Positions 24,645-35,960 of a DNA stretch of 64,000 nt are shown piece by piece. The notes under the pieces are model-generated. The model had not been told where the DNA came from. It did no database searches and saw only the letters and a program-made list of their open reading frames with translations. A program made the position numbers and the translations under genes. This DNA is from Chaunax sp. Z400. Lineage: Eukaryota > Chordata > Actinopteri > Lophiiformes > Chaunacidae. The stretch lies in the NCBI GenBank assembly GCA_037577475.1, contig CM075197.1, positions 8,511,018 to 8,575,017 of the forward strand, written 5' to 3'. Positions within the stretch are counted from its first letter, which is position 1; each line of letters starts with the position of its first letter.

Positions 24645-26100
24645 GTAAGACACATTTTAGAACATGACTGTGTTCTTCTTAGAAAGTGGCTTCAGCTCAG
24701 AGCCGGTGGAACCTCTATGATCCTGTAATCTAACAGTCCGTGTTGTTTTCCTGTGACTGGAGCTGTATTTGTTGTTTATATGTTGGGTTGACATTTCTGA
24801 AGCTTAACTGTTCTAAATGCAGCCTTCACTGTAATATCTACCAGTGATGACGTCATTGTGTAACCTGTTGTCTCAGCTGATCTACTTTTAGATTCCTTTC
24901 ATTTTCACAACAGTAGTAATAACAGTACTACTATAGATCATTACAGTACTGGTGTACTTGTATTGGCCTAACAAGGCATGTTCGTTCACTGTTCTACTTA
25001 TTGAGCATGAGATACTTTACTTGAGTGCTTTAATTTCATGCTACTTCTGCTCCATTACAAATGAAAATGAAATATTGTGCTCTTACTTCACTACTTTTAT
25101 CTGACAGCTTTAATTAGCCTCGACTACTTGCAGTAATTGCAGAATGTAAAATAGTGCAAATTAACGAAACCACCAACAAATAGAACAATAAAAATACTTC
25201 TTACACATTAATGTAGCAGTAACAACATGTACACAGGCCGTTTCTGTGCATTCAAAGTACTTTTACTTTGATACTGTAAGTACTTTCTGCTACAAATACT
25301 TAAGAACTTCGAGTGATAAAATACCAGAAGCAGCCCATCAGCCACAGATAAGTCTTCACCACTAAATAACAATTTATCCTGAACCTTAGTAACACTGACA
25401 GGAAGAAAGTACAAAATAATACACAAAAAGTAAGAGGACAAAATCATTATGAATAATAAACACATTCAAATGTTAAGATTTGATGGTCTCAGTGTTTACA
25501 CTGAACTATAAATATATATCATTATATCATATATTATATATATTTATAGTTTATATCCCTGGGTCTTAAGGTGGTGCTGAGAGGTTTTGAAACTCCAGCT
25601 ATAATCAGCTGTTCCTCTGTGGTTTCTGTAAACAGGTTACCACAGAATGAAAAGTGAACCCAGTGTCTGAAGAGAAGGGAGGAGACATGGAGAGGCTTTT
25701 CCCAGGCTAACACTGGCAGTTCCATCATGTGGCTGCAGTGAGGCGGTGTGGGACAGACAGGTGGTTACCAAACTCTTTCTACAAGTAGGTAGAAGTTACT
25801 GAGAATGGTGGCGGCGGCTGGCTCCGTTGTCCTTATCTCCCCACACAAAGTCTCACACCTCTCAACTGCTGCAGCACTGCAGGCCAGGACATACTGACAA
25901 GTTCAGATCAGTGTGAATAACTGTGGTGCCATTATTACCATCATCACTAGTGCAGTGCTGGAAATGTTATGGTGCTGTATAAGTAGTAGTAAATGGACTA
26001 GTACTAGTAGAAGAAGTAGTCGTATTAAGTAACAAGTAACTGTAATAGTTGGTCTGTGCAGTGTCCTCTGCTCTGAACTAAGATGTCTCTTAATTCACAG
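24645..26100. other. Putative intron, nothing recognised
   Basis: AT-rich sequence with an ATATAT run near 25508-25545. No coding or repeat family was identified. It would be intron 1 of the candidate gene that starts at the CRE/TATA promoter. Confidence 0.4.
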
Positions 26101-26353
26101 GAAGAACAGTTTCCATGAACAGCAACTGGTTTTTGATGAGCCTGTAAGAATGGGAAAGTAAAAACCAGCACCTTCCACACCTGGACATTGAGCAGCTCTA
26201 ACAGCAGTTGGCTAGAAGTGTGTAGTGCCTTGTCCTCAGCCTCTAGGGACTTCAAACTTTGTCCAGAGACACTCGGACAGAGGAGACATTCATTGTGCTG
26301 GTGACTGAACTGAGCCGTGGACCTTAAGTACGACGTCTGACACATCGAAGGCC

Positions 26354-26615
26354 ATGCAGTACCTGAAGAAATACTTCATGGAGGGCCTTATCCAGAAGGC
26401 CATCCTCCTCAGCCTGTGTGGAGTGAGGGTTGACGTGGGACTGCCTCCTTCCTGGCACGAGATGATCCTGGATCCGACCTCAGCTCTGACCCAGACGCAG
26501 TTCCACAACCTCCGCAACCACTTGGAAGACGGCCACAGCCTGCACCCTAAGAGGGTGGACCTGGATGGGTTCTTTACGGCACGAAGGCTGGGTCCCCTCT
26601 CTGGACCGACTCCAG
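26354..26615 (+). CDS. Candidate coding exon of an unidentified gene, possibly broken
   Basis: From ATG 26354 (context aaggccATG) an open frame begins MQYLKKYFMEGLIQKAILLS and continues through SWHEMILDPTSALTQTQ to VDLDGFFTAR. Composition is more GC-rich and protein-like than the surroundings. Near 26585 the likely coding frame seems to shift by one base, into GWVPSLDRLQ, which ends exactly at a donor-like CAG/GTTGGA (26615/26616). In that frame it joins the exon at 27518 in phase 0. Without the shift, the ATG frame would reach a stop soon after the splice. I do not recognise the family. It may be a decaying gene, or one of the two frames may be accidental. Confidence 0.35.
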
Positions 26616-27517
26616 GTTGGAAAACATGTTCAGCTCCATGTTTGTCTGCACGGTCCCAAATGGAGTTAGAATTATAAGGTAAGGGTAAAAACTTTAGCAG
26701 TTTTCCCTGTTGCTGTGTACAGACGCTCACATAAATTTACAAATACAGTACTAGTGCAGTGCCTATTCTAAACATGCCTGTTCAGAATGAGCTGTTTACA
26801 GCAAAAGTGACCTGCAGTCAATGAACCACTGCAAGTAAAGAGTGGCTGTGGACGTAGGTGAGGACTAGCTGCTGCTGCTGCACAGAGATCTAGATCTATT
26901 CACCTGTTTATTGTTATTAAAGTTCGGTGAAGCACGACTCAGTCAGCAGAACCCTGAACTGGAGAATCAGTACTTTTACTTAAGCATTTGACCTCAAACT
27001 TAAGCTGAATTTACGTTCTAACTGGAGTATGGAGTTTAAATAATGACTGACAAAACTATTTTTGCACAAGTGCCACTGAAATGATAAACAGACAGAAAAA
27101 AACGGCTTAAAGCACTGAACAGAAAATATAAAATGATATCTTCATATACCATGCTGTGACAAGGACAAACCACTGTGTGATATGACAATAACTGTAGTGT
27201 GACCATTCAAAAATGTTGCTTCATATTAAGCTCTGTTCTTTATTTTGTTGTGTTGTTGTTCACAATCTAAACAGTAAAAAAAACATGGAGAGTGAACATG
27301 ACACAGAGCGGCGTCATCCCTAACAGGAGGACTCCAACCAGCTAAGACAAAACAAGGCGCTCATATCTAAACGAGGGGCTACGTCTGCTGTATGGATGTT
27401 TTTTGGGAGTCAGAATCTGATCCATATATGTTTCTTTATCAGGATATTTGGGTCATATTTCACAGCTGTAGTTAATACAGAGAAAAATGTGTTGAATTCC
27501 TATTCCTTTCACCACAG
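26616..27517. other. Putative intron between two exon-like blocks
   Basis: AT-rich, no gene recognised. It contains a second donor-like site (attataag/gtaagg near 26679) that ends another short open frame, so exon boundaries at 26615 are uncertain. Confidence 0.35.
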
Positions 27518-27604
27518 GTTCCTCACGCTGAGCTGGAGACATGGCTGGTCCAGCGGGAGCCAGATCCCGTCCCTATGGGATTTCCAGACCAGGCTTTGCC
27601 ACTG
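27518..27604 (+). CDS. Candidate internal exon of the same unidentified gene
   Basis: An 87 bp (29 codon) open segment lies between a good acceptor (ttcaccacag) and a good donor (CACTG/GTGAGG). It reads VPHAELETWLVQREPDPVPM and on to DQALPL. It joins in phase 0 to the shifted frame of the upstream candidate exon. No family was recognised, and downstream exons could not be traced because a microsatellite and LINE follow. Confidence 0.4.
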
Positions 27605-27925
27605 GTGAGGGAACCTGCCGGGGTAGAGAGAGACCACACTGCCCCGTCTGTGGACTCCAGATCTGCACCTGGTACTCAGCATGAAGAAGAGGAGGACAAT
27701 AAAGAGGTACTTCAAATTCAGTCCCACTTAGAATATGTGTTTTATCTTCACCAAACAGCCAAGACTGAAACCATCTGAAAGCACTTCCTGCCATATTTCC
27801 AGTGCAGGAACCTTTAGTTTGATATTCAAGCTTTGGAGCTGAATATACCTGAAGTCTAAGAGCCAGAACTCTCACATCAATCTCTAGTCTTGTGTCTGAT
27901 TGATTTGAGTCAAGTTGTTTTCAGC
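27605..27925. other. Short unassigned stretch before the microsatellite
   Basis: The frame upstream stays open past the donor to about 27775 but shows no family resemblance. Nothing else was recognised. Confidence 0.35.
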
Positions 27926-28202
27926 TCGCTCTCTCTCTCTATCTCTATCTCTATCTATCCATCTACATCTCTCTCTCTATCTATCTACATCTTTCTCTCT
28001 ATACATGATGTAGATTGATAGAGATAGAGAGAGAGAAAGCTGTAGATAGAGAGAGAGATGTAGCTAGATAGAGAGAGATGTAGATAGATAGAGAGAGAGA
28101 GGGAGATGTAAATAGATAGACAAATAGATATAGAGAGATGTAGATAGAGAGAGAGATGTAGATAGAGAGAGAGATGTACATGGATAGATAGAGGGAGACA
28201 GA
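27926..28202. repeat. Palindromic (CTAT/ATAG) microsatellite
   Basis: A pyrimidine-rich run of ctct, ctat and catct repeats (27926-28000) is followed, after tacatgatgta (about 28003-28013), by its imperfect reverse complement of gatagaga units to about 28202. The two arms could fold into a long hairpin. Long frames rich in Leu and Ser on the - strand here are by-products of the repeat. Confidence 0.85.
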
Positions 28203-29931
28203 GAGTATGTGCCGCACTGAGCAGGACTAAGGCACGTAAGGCTGCTGGCCCTGATGGCATCCCTGGACGTGTATTCAGGTCCTGCACTGAACAGCTGACT
28301 GAGGTCCTCACTGACATCTTCAACCTGTCACTGGCCCAGGCAGCTGTCCCCACGTGTTTCAAGACCACCTCCATCGTGCCTGTGCCAAAACACCCAACCG
28401 TGACGAGCCTTAATGACTTCTGCCCTGTGACACTGACCTCCACCATAATGAAGTGCTTTGAAAGGCTGGTCATGGCTCACCTCAAACCCACCCTGCCCCC
28501 TATGCTGGAACCCCTCCAGTTCGCCTACAGACAGAACAGGTGTACTGAGGACTCCATCTCCACAGCGTTACACTCCACCCTCTCACACCTGGACAACAAT
28601 AACACCTACGCCAGAATGCTGTTCATAGACTTCAGCTCAGCATTCAACACCATCATCACCTCCAAACTCATCACCAAAATCCATGACCTGGGTATCAACA
28701 CCACCCTCTGCAACTGGATACTGGACTTCTTAACTAACAGACCCCAGTCTTTTAGGATAAACAACCAAACCTCCTCTACCCTCATCCTGAACACGGGCGT
28801 CCCACAGAGCTGTGTGCTGAGCCCTCTGCTCTACTCCCTCTTCACACATGACTACACACCTGTACATGGTTCCAATACCATTATCAAGTTTGTAGATGAC
28901 ACCACGGTGGTCGGCTTCATCAGTGACAACGATGAGTAAGCCTATAGGGAGGAGGTCCAGCACCTAGCAGCGTGGTGCGCTGACAACAATCTGGTCCTGA
29001 ACACCAGTAAAACCAAAGTGCTCATTGTGGACTTCAGGAAGACCAAAGGTTGCACACATACCCCCATTCACATCAACGGGGCTGAGGTAGAACGTGTCGC
29101 TTGCTTTAAGTTCCTGGGAGTCCACATCTCTGAGGATCTTTCCTGGACCCACAACACCTCGACCCTGATCCGGAAGGCCCACCAGCGTCTCTTCTTCCTG
29201 AGTAGAGCCTATCTGTCTCCTCTGATCCCGATGAACTTCTACCGCTGCACTGTTGAGAGCATCCTCACCAACTGCATCACAGTGTGGTACAACAGCTGCT
29301 CTGTCTCGGACCGCAAAGCACTGCAAAAGGTGGTGAAAACCGCCCAACGCATCACCGGTTCCTCACTCCCCACCATTGAGGACATCCACCGCAAGCGTTA
29401 TCTGAGGAGGGCACATATCATCGTCAGGGACAGCTCTCACCCCGGCCACAGACTGTTCATCCTCCTTCCCTCTGGGAGACGCTACAGGTCTCTACGCACA
29501 AGGACCAGCAGGTTCAGGAACAGCTTCTACTCTGCGGCTGTTACCCTGCTGAACCGTGCTCCATAACCCCACCCTCCCCACCCCTGAATCATTTGCATTG
29601 GACATTTGCACTGGACATTTGCACTACCTGCATATACGGTACATATTGTATCCTGTATATAGTATAGTGTAAATATGTATAGTGTAAACATAATGTACTG
29701 TACATACATCCTATCTATATTGTATCCATGTCCACTTATTTATCTCTAATAGTTTAGTCATATCCATATCTCAATATCATATTATACCCATATCAGCCCT
29801 GTATTTATTTGTACATATCAACACCGTATATATGTACATTAAGCACTTTCTCTGCACTTTACCGCTTCTATTGCACTTCTGGATTGATGCGAACTTGATC
29901 AATGACAATAAAGTTGAATCTGATCTGATCT
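28203..29931 (+). mobile_element. LINE remnant, RT domain to 3' end (L2/jockey-like)
   Basis: One frame runs from about 28205 to 29566 with a single internal stop (TAA at 28937-28939). It contains the RT landmarks in order: KAAGPDGIPG (about 28235), a region like FCPVTLTSTIMKCFERLV, FAYRQNRCTEDS, LFIDFSSAFNTI (motif A with Asp), GVPQSCVLSPLLYSLFTHDY (motif B region) and the catalytic FVDD with both Asp present. After the stop come FLGVHISEDLSW and the C-terminal region ending at a stop near 29565. The 3' UTR ends with caatgacaataaagttgaat and a short tctgatctgatct tail at 29931. The element is 5'-truncated at the microsatellite. The TAA lies where related copies have a serine or threonine codon, so one substitution inactivated this otherwise well-kept copy. 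Confidence 0.88.
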
Positions 29932-30360
29932 AAAGGTCTGTGCCAACAATGGCCACATTCAACAAAAAGCAAACTGACAAAATCCTCTACTAACCCAAAG
30001 ACAATAGACCACCAAATTATTTTGTTTTCTTGAATGAACCAATTTAATGTATGTTTACTAAGTATTCATCAAAATACATGTTTTTTTAATCATTTTTTTA
30101 TTTCATCCTAACATTTCCTTCTTCATCTGTTTCTATTCAACACACAAATTGTACAGATGAAGGAAGGGAACTTGTCATTCTTGTTGCTACATGCATCTGA
30201 GCTAATTAACCTGGACGTATATTTACATTTATAAGTGTGGGGTTTCAGCTGGTAGGTATGTTAATGGTTTTTCACATGTGTATACTTAGACTTGGGCTAA
30301 TCTAAACCTGTTTGCAAAAAAGATATGAGCCCAGTGTGTTATGGTCATGTATTTAGGTTG
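29932..30360. other. Unassigned AT-rich spacer
   Basis: No gene or recognisable repeat. Confidence 0.4.
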
Positions 30361-30720
30361 TGATTTCCTCTTTTATTTTGAAGGTCAGTTTGTCCGTTAT
30401 TCCCTGCGTGGCCCGTTATTCCCTGGTTGACTCTGTTACCCCGTCGTGCTCTTCCGTGTCCTGTTTTGCCCTTCCTTGACCTGCTGTCCTGTTTTGCCCC
30501 GTGTAAGTTTTGTCCTTAGTTTTGTATTTTGCACTTTGGATTTTGTACCTCTGTGTTTTTGCCTTTTCCTTGGTTGTGGAATTTTGGCTATTATTTTATT
30601 AAATCTCTGAGTCTGCATTTGGGTACTATTTTTGAACTGCATCCTAACAGAACAAACTGACCATACTGGACCCAGCAGACTTTTTTGTTTTTTTTCAACA
30701 TTTAAAAGAAAGAGAGACCC
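30361..30720 (+). mobile_element. LTR-retrotransposon remnant (LTR end and leader, gypsy-like)
   Basis: The stretch 30361-30625 is T-rich, with repeats of gttttgcc and cctgttttgcc and a ttttattaaatctctgagtc end. This resembles the 3' part of fish Ty3/gypsy LTRs. It is followed by aacagaacaaactgaccat and actggacccagcagac, like the leader and degenerate start of a gag that usually begins Met-Asp-Pro-Ala-Asp. The ATG is lost (atactgg). No pol or second LTR is present. Confidence 0.5.
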
Positions 30721-31834
30721 TGTAATGGCCCAGTCAGCCTTTTACAAGTGGGTACTGCATGCTTGCCACCAGCCAGCTAGACTTCTGCCAGCTCTCGCTG
30801 CCGAGTTGGATGGCTACTAGCCAGACTCCGACATCTGTGAGGAGTCTCCTTTTTGTGGAACCCGTCTAGCCTTTAAGACGGCCCCCCAGAAAGAAGCGAA
30901 GCTCCCACCGACATCATGCAGCAAACCACCAGCCAGCAAGCTATCTACCAGCTCTGAGCCTTTTTACTTTCAAAAAGGGAATAAGACTGTAAAGTTGGGG
31001 TCACAAAAGGCCTTTTGTTGCCCATAGAAAACACAAGAAGTATGAATTTATTCTGGTATTATTCTCAAATATGACCTTGGGTGAGGTGAGGCTAAAAGCT
31101 GTGGTTCTATTGTGTTTTCCAGCTAACAAGGGCCAGTTATAGATCATCTGCAAGTTTATTTATATAGTTTATATTTATTTATTTATTCTTTTACAAAACT
31201 TCTATTATTCAGTGCCTGTACCACTTACAGTGAGTCTGACTGTTGAGGGGAAAATGTGTTATCCGTCAAAATACACCAAAACCATGCAAGTACCCTAAAT
31301 AGGCCTAGTTCAAGACCAGCTGTCGATTTACTGTGGTTATGCCTGGGACACGCGCTTTCAGATAATTTTACATACATTTCTAGGAATGGTTGGAGGCTCC
31401 AGCAAAGCATTCTCCACTCCAAACCTGCTCTGCTCTGTCACAATGTGTAAATGAAAGTAAAAGGATGGCAGAAGTCTCCTACGAAGTAACAGACAACAGA
31501 TGTAACTCAGTATATTTAATGGAAATGAGCATAAGAGCATCTGAGTGATGGATTCTGACCCCCAGGGATGCAACCACCATGACAACCATAAGTCAAACCA
31601 ACATTACTGCAGTCAAATTACAGACTTTACATGTGATTGGACTGTAATAAGTGAGAGATTTATTTTGCATAAGCAAAAACACATCAACACAACCAAACTC
31701 TCAAGGAATGAAGAAGATGGGGACTTGTTTTAAAACAGCTCCCAGACATGATTTACACCCTTTTGTAAGGTGAAATCTTCACTGTAGCCTCTGAGCTATG
31801 AGGATGTCAGAGCAGCTGGAGGGAACTCAGACAC
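30721..31834. other. Unassigned stretch
   Basis: The first ~150 bp (ccagccagctagacttctgc) may still belong to the LTR-element leader. The rest is AT-rich with no recognisable gene. Confidence 0.35.
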
Positions 31835-31945
31835 CGCAGACATGGGGAAAATATGCAAACTCTACACCGAAAGGTCAGGGTTCAAACCCAGAACCCTCTT
31901 GCTGTTAGCCAACAGTGCCAACCGCTCCACATCATGAAATTAAAT
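31835..31945. repeat. Right-end fragment of the fish interspersed repeat
   Basis: The wording gcagacatggggaaaatatg, caaactctacaccgaaagg and ggttcaaacccagaaccctc matches the right half of the element at 43180-43530. The left half is missing. Confidence 0.65.
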
Positions 31946-34552
31946 TCATTATAATTACCAATTTAAACTGCTAAATGGTAACATAAACTACTTTTACTGC
32001 TGAGCGATTAGGTTTGTAAAGCACAGCCTTCAGCTTCATTTGTAAATTGAGCATGAAGCACAAAAAAAAGAATAGAAGCATGTTATCAAGCCACAGGTTT
32101 CATGGCAGACACTTAAACCACGCAACCACTGTGGTGGATAATGGAGAAAGGAATGGGATTTGTAGTCAAAGCTGTGCATCCTCACTGAAACACAACCTCT
32201 ATGTCTTGCAGAGCCTCAGCAGTGTGGCCGATCGCTGTGAGTGAACACAGAGGGGAGAGATGCCCAGCAGAGGAAAACGGGGAGTGAACTGGCATAATGA
32301 AAGCATCGTGGCACAGTGAAGAGCCAGTCTAAGACATCAGTGAGAAAGCCCTCAGGGTAGGAAGGTGGGCTGCTGTGCTTTCTGGGGCTGGAAGCTTGCC
32401 TAGATCCAGGAGCTCTGTTGGCCCTCTGTGGGCTCACGGCAGTCCCCTCCCTCACCGTAGAGCCCCTCCTGGGAGCAGAAAGCTGATTCTCCATGTTAAG
32501 GGTTCGGCCACATATCAGGAACATTACATGCTTAGTTGAGAAGGCGGTGGTCCATACTGGTCTTTCAAAGGTTCAATGTCCTTGACAGTGTCAGACTTAT
32601 AGTACAGACATATTTGTGCCCTGCTAGAGCTGCATGACTGATGTTCATCAGCTGTTCAGATGTGATTTTCAGCTAACAGTTTTTATGTCACCTGATGTTT
32701 ATTCTTATTTCAGAGATAATGGTTTGGTGCAGTCTGAGCAATTCTTTTATTAAATTTTTTAATTTATTGTATTTATTTGATAACATTGTTTGCAACAAAA
32801 ACGTTCTGATAATGCTTGTGCCCAGCTGGACAGACAGCAAACTCCTCTGCAAGGTTCAAGGTTTTTGTCACATACAGTCATACATGTACGCATACAGACA
32901 TACATAAATTGTCCACAGCCCACAAGTGACCAGTAAATGAAAAGAAGTCCAGCTGAAGTCACTTTTCACACTGACATCACATTCATCCCTTTTTGCAGTC
33001 TACAACAATTTAGATTTAAAATTCAAAAGTACTTGTTTGTGTCTGCTCATGTGTGCTTTTGAATGTTCTCTCTGGGCCACATGTCACAGGTAGATAGCTT
33101 GTTCAAATGTTATTAAAGATCGGACCACAGTAGCACCCAACTGGACCAGTGATGTGTAATGCAGGTACGTTAGCAAGCTGTTTAAAATCATTGGACAAAT
33201 CAGCGATTGCCAGATTATGATGGAATCCAACGGAAAGAATCCGTCCGTCTCTGCAGGCCTTCCTCCAAAACCACTTCCTGCAAACACAAGTTTACTATGT
33301 TCCAAAAGGTTTTTTCACTCTAATAAATACACAAATAAACTGACAAGCGTTTGTGTGTTTTTTCAGTGATTTACAGATATTTACACTGTAGCAAATTCAA
33401 TCTCAGTTGGACTTTAATATTATGTAACTTTCAGTTATTCAGTGGAAAAGAGAAACTATCATCTATAGTGTCCATGAACAGAGTTTTAATGGAGTTAATT
33501 TACATACTTAGTTTTTTTCATTCTTTTCTCATCAACTTTAATTCCTGTGTCTATGAATTAAGTCTTTCAATAGAAGCCACTTTCCCTCTGCACAGTGAGA
33601 GAGAGCAACCTTCATGAAGTTCTCTTCTCCAAGGCTCTGGTGTACAATAACACCTCTTCACTGCTTGCTGCTGTCTCACTCATTTACCTCATGATCCATT
33701 TATATCCACGTATTTCATTTTCTGAGAATGTAAAAGACTGGCTTAACTTGAATTTTATTCCGAGATCCGCAGATAGAATTTTTACTCTCACATTATATTT
33801 CCACTTCACATCACACATCCGTAGGCTCTCTATAGCACATGGTTTGGTACATTATTATACAGTTTCTGAATCTGCTGTTCAAGGAAGGGACAGTTCCTCA
33901 TGTCAGAGACACAGTGAAAGCAATGTTCAGCAAAGCGTCTGTTCATCGTTAAAGTCAAATGGGGGAAGATAGAAAGAAAATTGTCCCCTTGCAATGAGTT
34001 CAGGGACTAAATCAAAAAAGGTGCAGTATTAATCCTTGCAAGAGCCAAAGCTGTGTCTATTGATAGCCATGCATCAAGTTTTTAGAGCCACACGATGCTT
34101 TTTCGCTCAAGGTAAATTCCTCTGTCTGCCTGAAGTGGAAAGGTTGCTGTCTGTGGACATTATGGAGAGATTTCCTGAGTATTTTCTGTGTCCACTGCTG
34201 ACAGAAAAGCTATTTACACTGCCAAATATATCATCATGTATCAAGGAAAGATGGTGAAGTTGCCAAGCATTTTCCACTTATCCATCAAGAACTAAATCAA
34301 ACAGTGGAGGTTAACAAAAAAAAATATACTGTATATCTTAGAATATTTTTACAAGAGGCTCTCTTTTCGTTCGCCTCATCTTTTATACACTTAAATAAAA
34401 GACTTGACTCGTTTTCATAATCCAAGAGGCAAACTTGCAATTACATAATTTGCCAGATTTATTTATTTGGTCATCTTTTCATTCATGCATTTCTCCTCTG
34501 AATAGTGATAAGAGTGATTAAGCCTGGAGGCCCATGTTGTGGCAGTCATGAT
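31946..34552. other. Intergenic stretch, no gene recognised
   Basis: AT-rich. At 32850-32950 the phrase aaggttcaaggtttttgtca resembles a dispersed LINE/SINE tail. Several open frames of 60-125 codons on both strands (for example 33595-33972) show no family resemblance and have AT-driven composition, so they are not listed as genes. Confidence 0.45.
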
Positions 34553-34618
34553 TCAGACAGCAGGACCCTGGCCAATCAGCTCCACCTCCACTGGGAAATG
34601 GTCACTGACAGCCAATGC
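34553..34618 (-). CDS. Terminal exon of a DNase I-like gene
   Basis: On the - strand, a good acceptor (ctccatctctctcag) precedes 34618. The exon then reads ALAVSDHFPVEVELIGQGPA and ends at TGA (34553-34555). SDH-x-P-V-E-V is the conserved C-terminal motif of DNase I-family endonucleases, and its His is a catalytic residue. The tail after VEVEL is short, unlike the long GPI-type tail of some DNASE1L1 proteins. Upstream exons should lie at higher coordinates but were not found; the Tc1 relic at 35090-35960 and other repeats lie there. The exon may be a relic or belong to a gene with large introns. Confidence 0.55.
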   Translation of the reverse strand, partial: ALAVSDHFPVEVELIGQGPAV

Positions 34619-35089
34619 CTGAGAGAGATGGAGAAAATATTGTAGAAAGTTTACCGGGAGCTCAGTTTGTTGTTCATTCAACTTGGCACACCGATGATCA
34701 CTTCAGTTCTTACAGGAGGCTATAACATGTTTTGTACTGTAGAACTCAATAGGCTATTAAAATACATTTTCACCAGTATCACTGGTACATACTGTTTTGC
34801 TGAGCCCGTCAGAAAATCTTGTATAACTAGTGTCAGTGCTAAAACAGTCCAGCACATAACCCTCCTGAAAATAGTGGATTGTTGTTGTTCTTAACTCAAA
34901 CTAAATATAACATGTTAACCAGAGAGCTTTTTGAGGGACTGGAACCTCCGTCCACATTCAACACAAAATGTTACCTTTCATACCACTGCAGTCTCAAAAT
35001 TATTATCCTCCCTCACAAAAGACACATTTACAAATTAGATGTTGTTAAAACACAGAGCCAACCTTCATAGACTTACTCTAGCAGTAGAG
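34619..35089. other. Unassigned stretch
   Basis: No gene was recognised. If the DNase-like exon is functional, this would be its preceding intron. Confidence 0.4.
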
Positions 35090-35960
35090 GCCCAAGGTTT
35101 AAGGCCTAAATTTACATAAAGGCTCCATGTCTGAACTCGAAGACATTCACCACTGCTGACCCAAAAGCACAATGAAAGTCAGCTCCAGAGTCTCAGAACC
35201 ATCTAGATCAGACACAGAAGTTTTGGGATGTTGTTCTGTGGAGCCATGAAACCAAACTGTAACTTTAGGGGTCTATGGATCAGCAGTATGTCTGGAGGAG
35301 GAAGAATGAAGCATATGCTGAAAAGAACACCCTGCCTACAGTGAAGCATGGCGGTGAAGCTCTGGGGCTGCTTTGCTTCCTCGGTCACTGGAAACCTGCA
35401 GCCTGTAGAGGGTAAGATGGATTCTATAAAGTATCAGGAAATCCTTGAAGAAAGTGTCCATCTGTGAGGAAGCTGAAGCTTGATCATCATTGGACGTTCC
35501 AAAAGGACAATGATCCCAAACAGACCTCAATGTCCACCAAGGCTTGGTTTCAGAAGAAGTCCTGGATCATTCTAGAGGCTGTCACAGTCACCTGATTGAA
35601 TCCCATAGAAAATCATTGGTGGGATCTGAAGATATATTCCAGAACTGGAGGCCTTTGTCCATCAGGAATGGGCTAAGATTCCTCAGGAACGCTGCCAGAA
35701 GCTGATGTCTGGATATGCATCATGTTTGCAGCAGGTCATAGCAGCTAAAGGGTCTCTACAAAGAACTAGAGACACTTTATCATTGAAGGTTGAATCATTT
35801 AGAGACTGCAGTAGTCAGTAAAAGCAGCATCTTGTGTTACATTTGACAAAAACACTTGTAATATCTGTTGTATTGAGCTATTTAAACTGTTCTTGTTCAA
35901 TTTGGTTATTGCACACAGCTGATAAATAAACCTAATATGGGGCTTGAATAATTGTGCTTC
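35090..35960 (+). mobile_element. Decayed Tc1/mariner transposon
   Basis: Broken translations match a Tc1-family transposase in order: a VKHGGEALGLLCF-like segment (about 35340; usual form VKHGGGSxxxWGCF), DSIKYQEILEES (about 35420), a QKDNDPKQT-like motif in nucleotide form (ttccaaaaggacaatgatcc, 35498-35517), SQSPD-like (about 35587) and a C-terminal QKLMSGY-like segment. Several stops and frameshifts interrupt it. The right part (ggcttgaataattgtgcttc, about 35941) resembles a Tc1 terminal repeat. Confidence 0.8.

Noticed and set aside
27985..28473. Leu/Ser/Tyr-rich - strand protein
   Set aside because: It is a translation of the CTAT/ATAG microsatellite and the antisense of the LINE.
29018..29566. 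Independent gene after the LINE RT frame
   Set aside because: It is in the same frame as the RT, separated by a single TAA codon, and is the C-terminal part of the same LINE.
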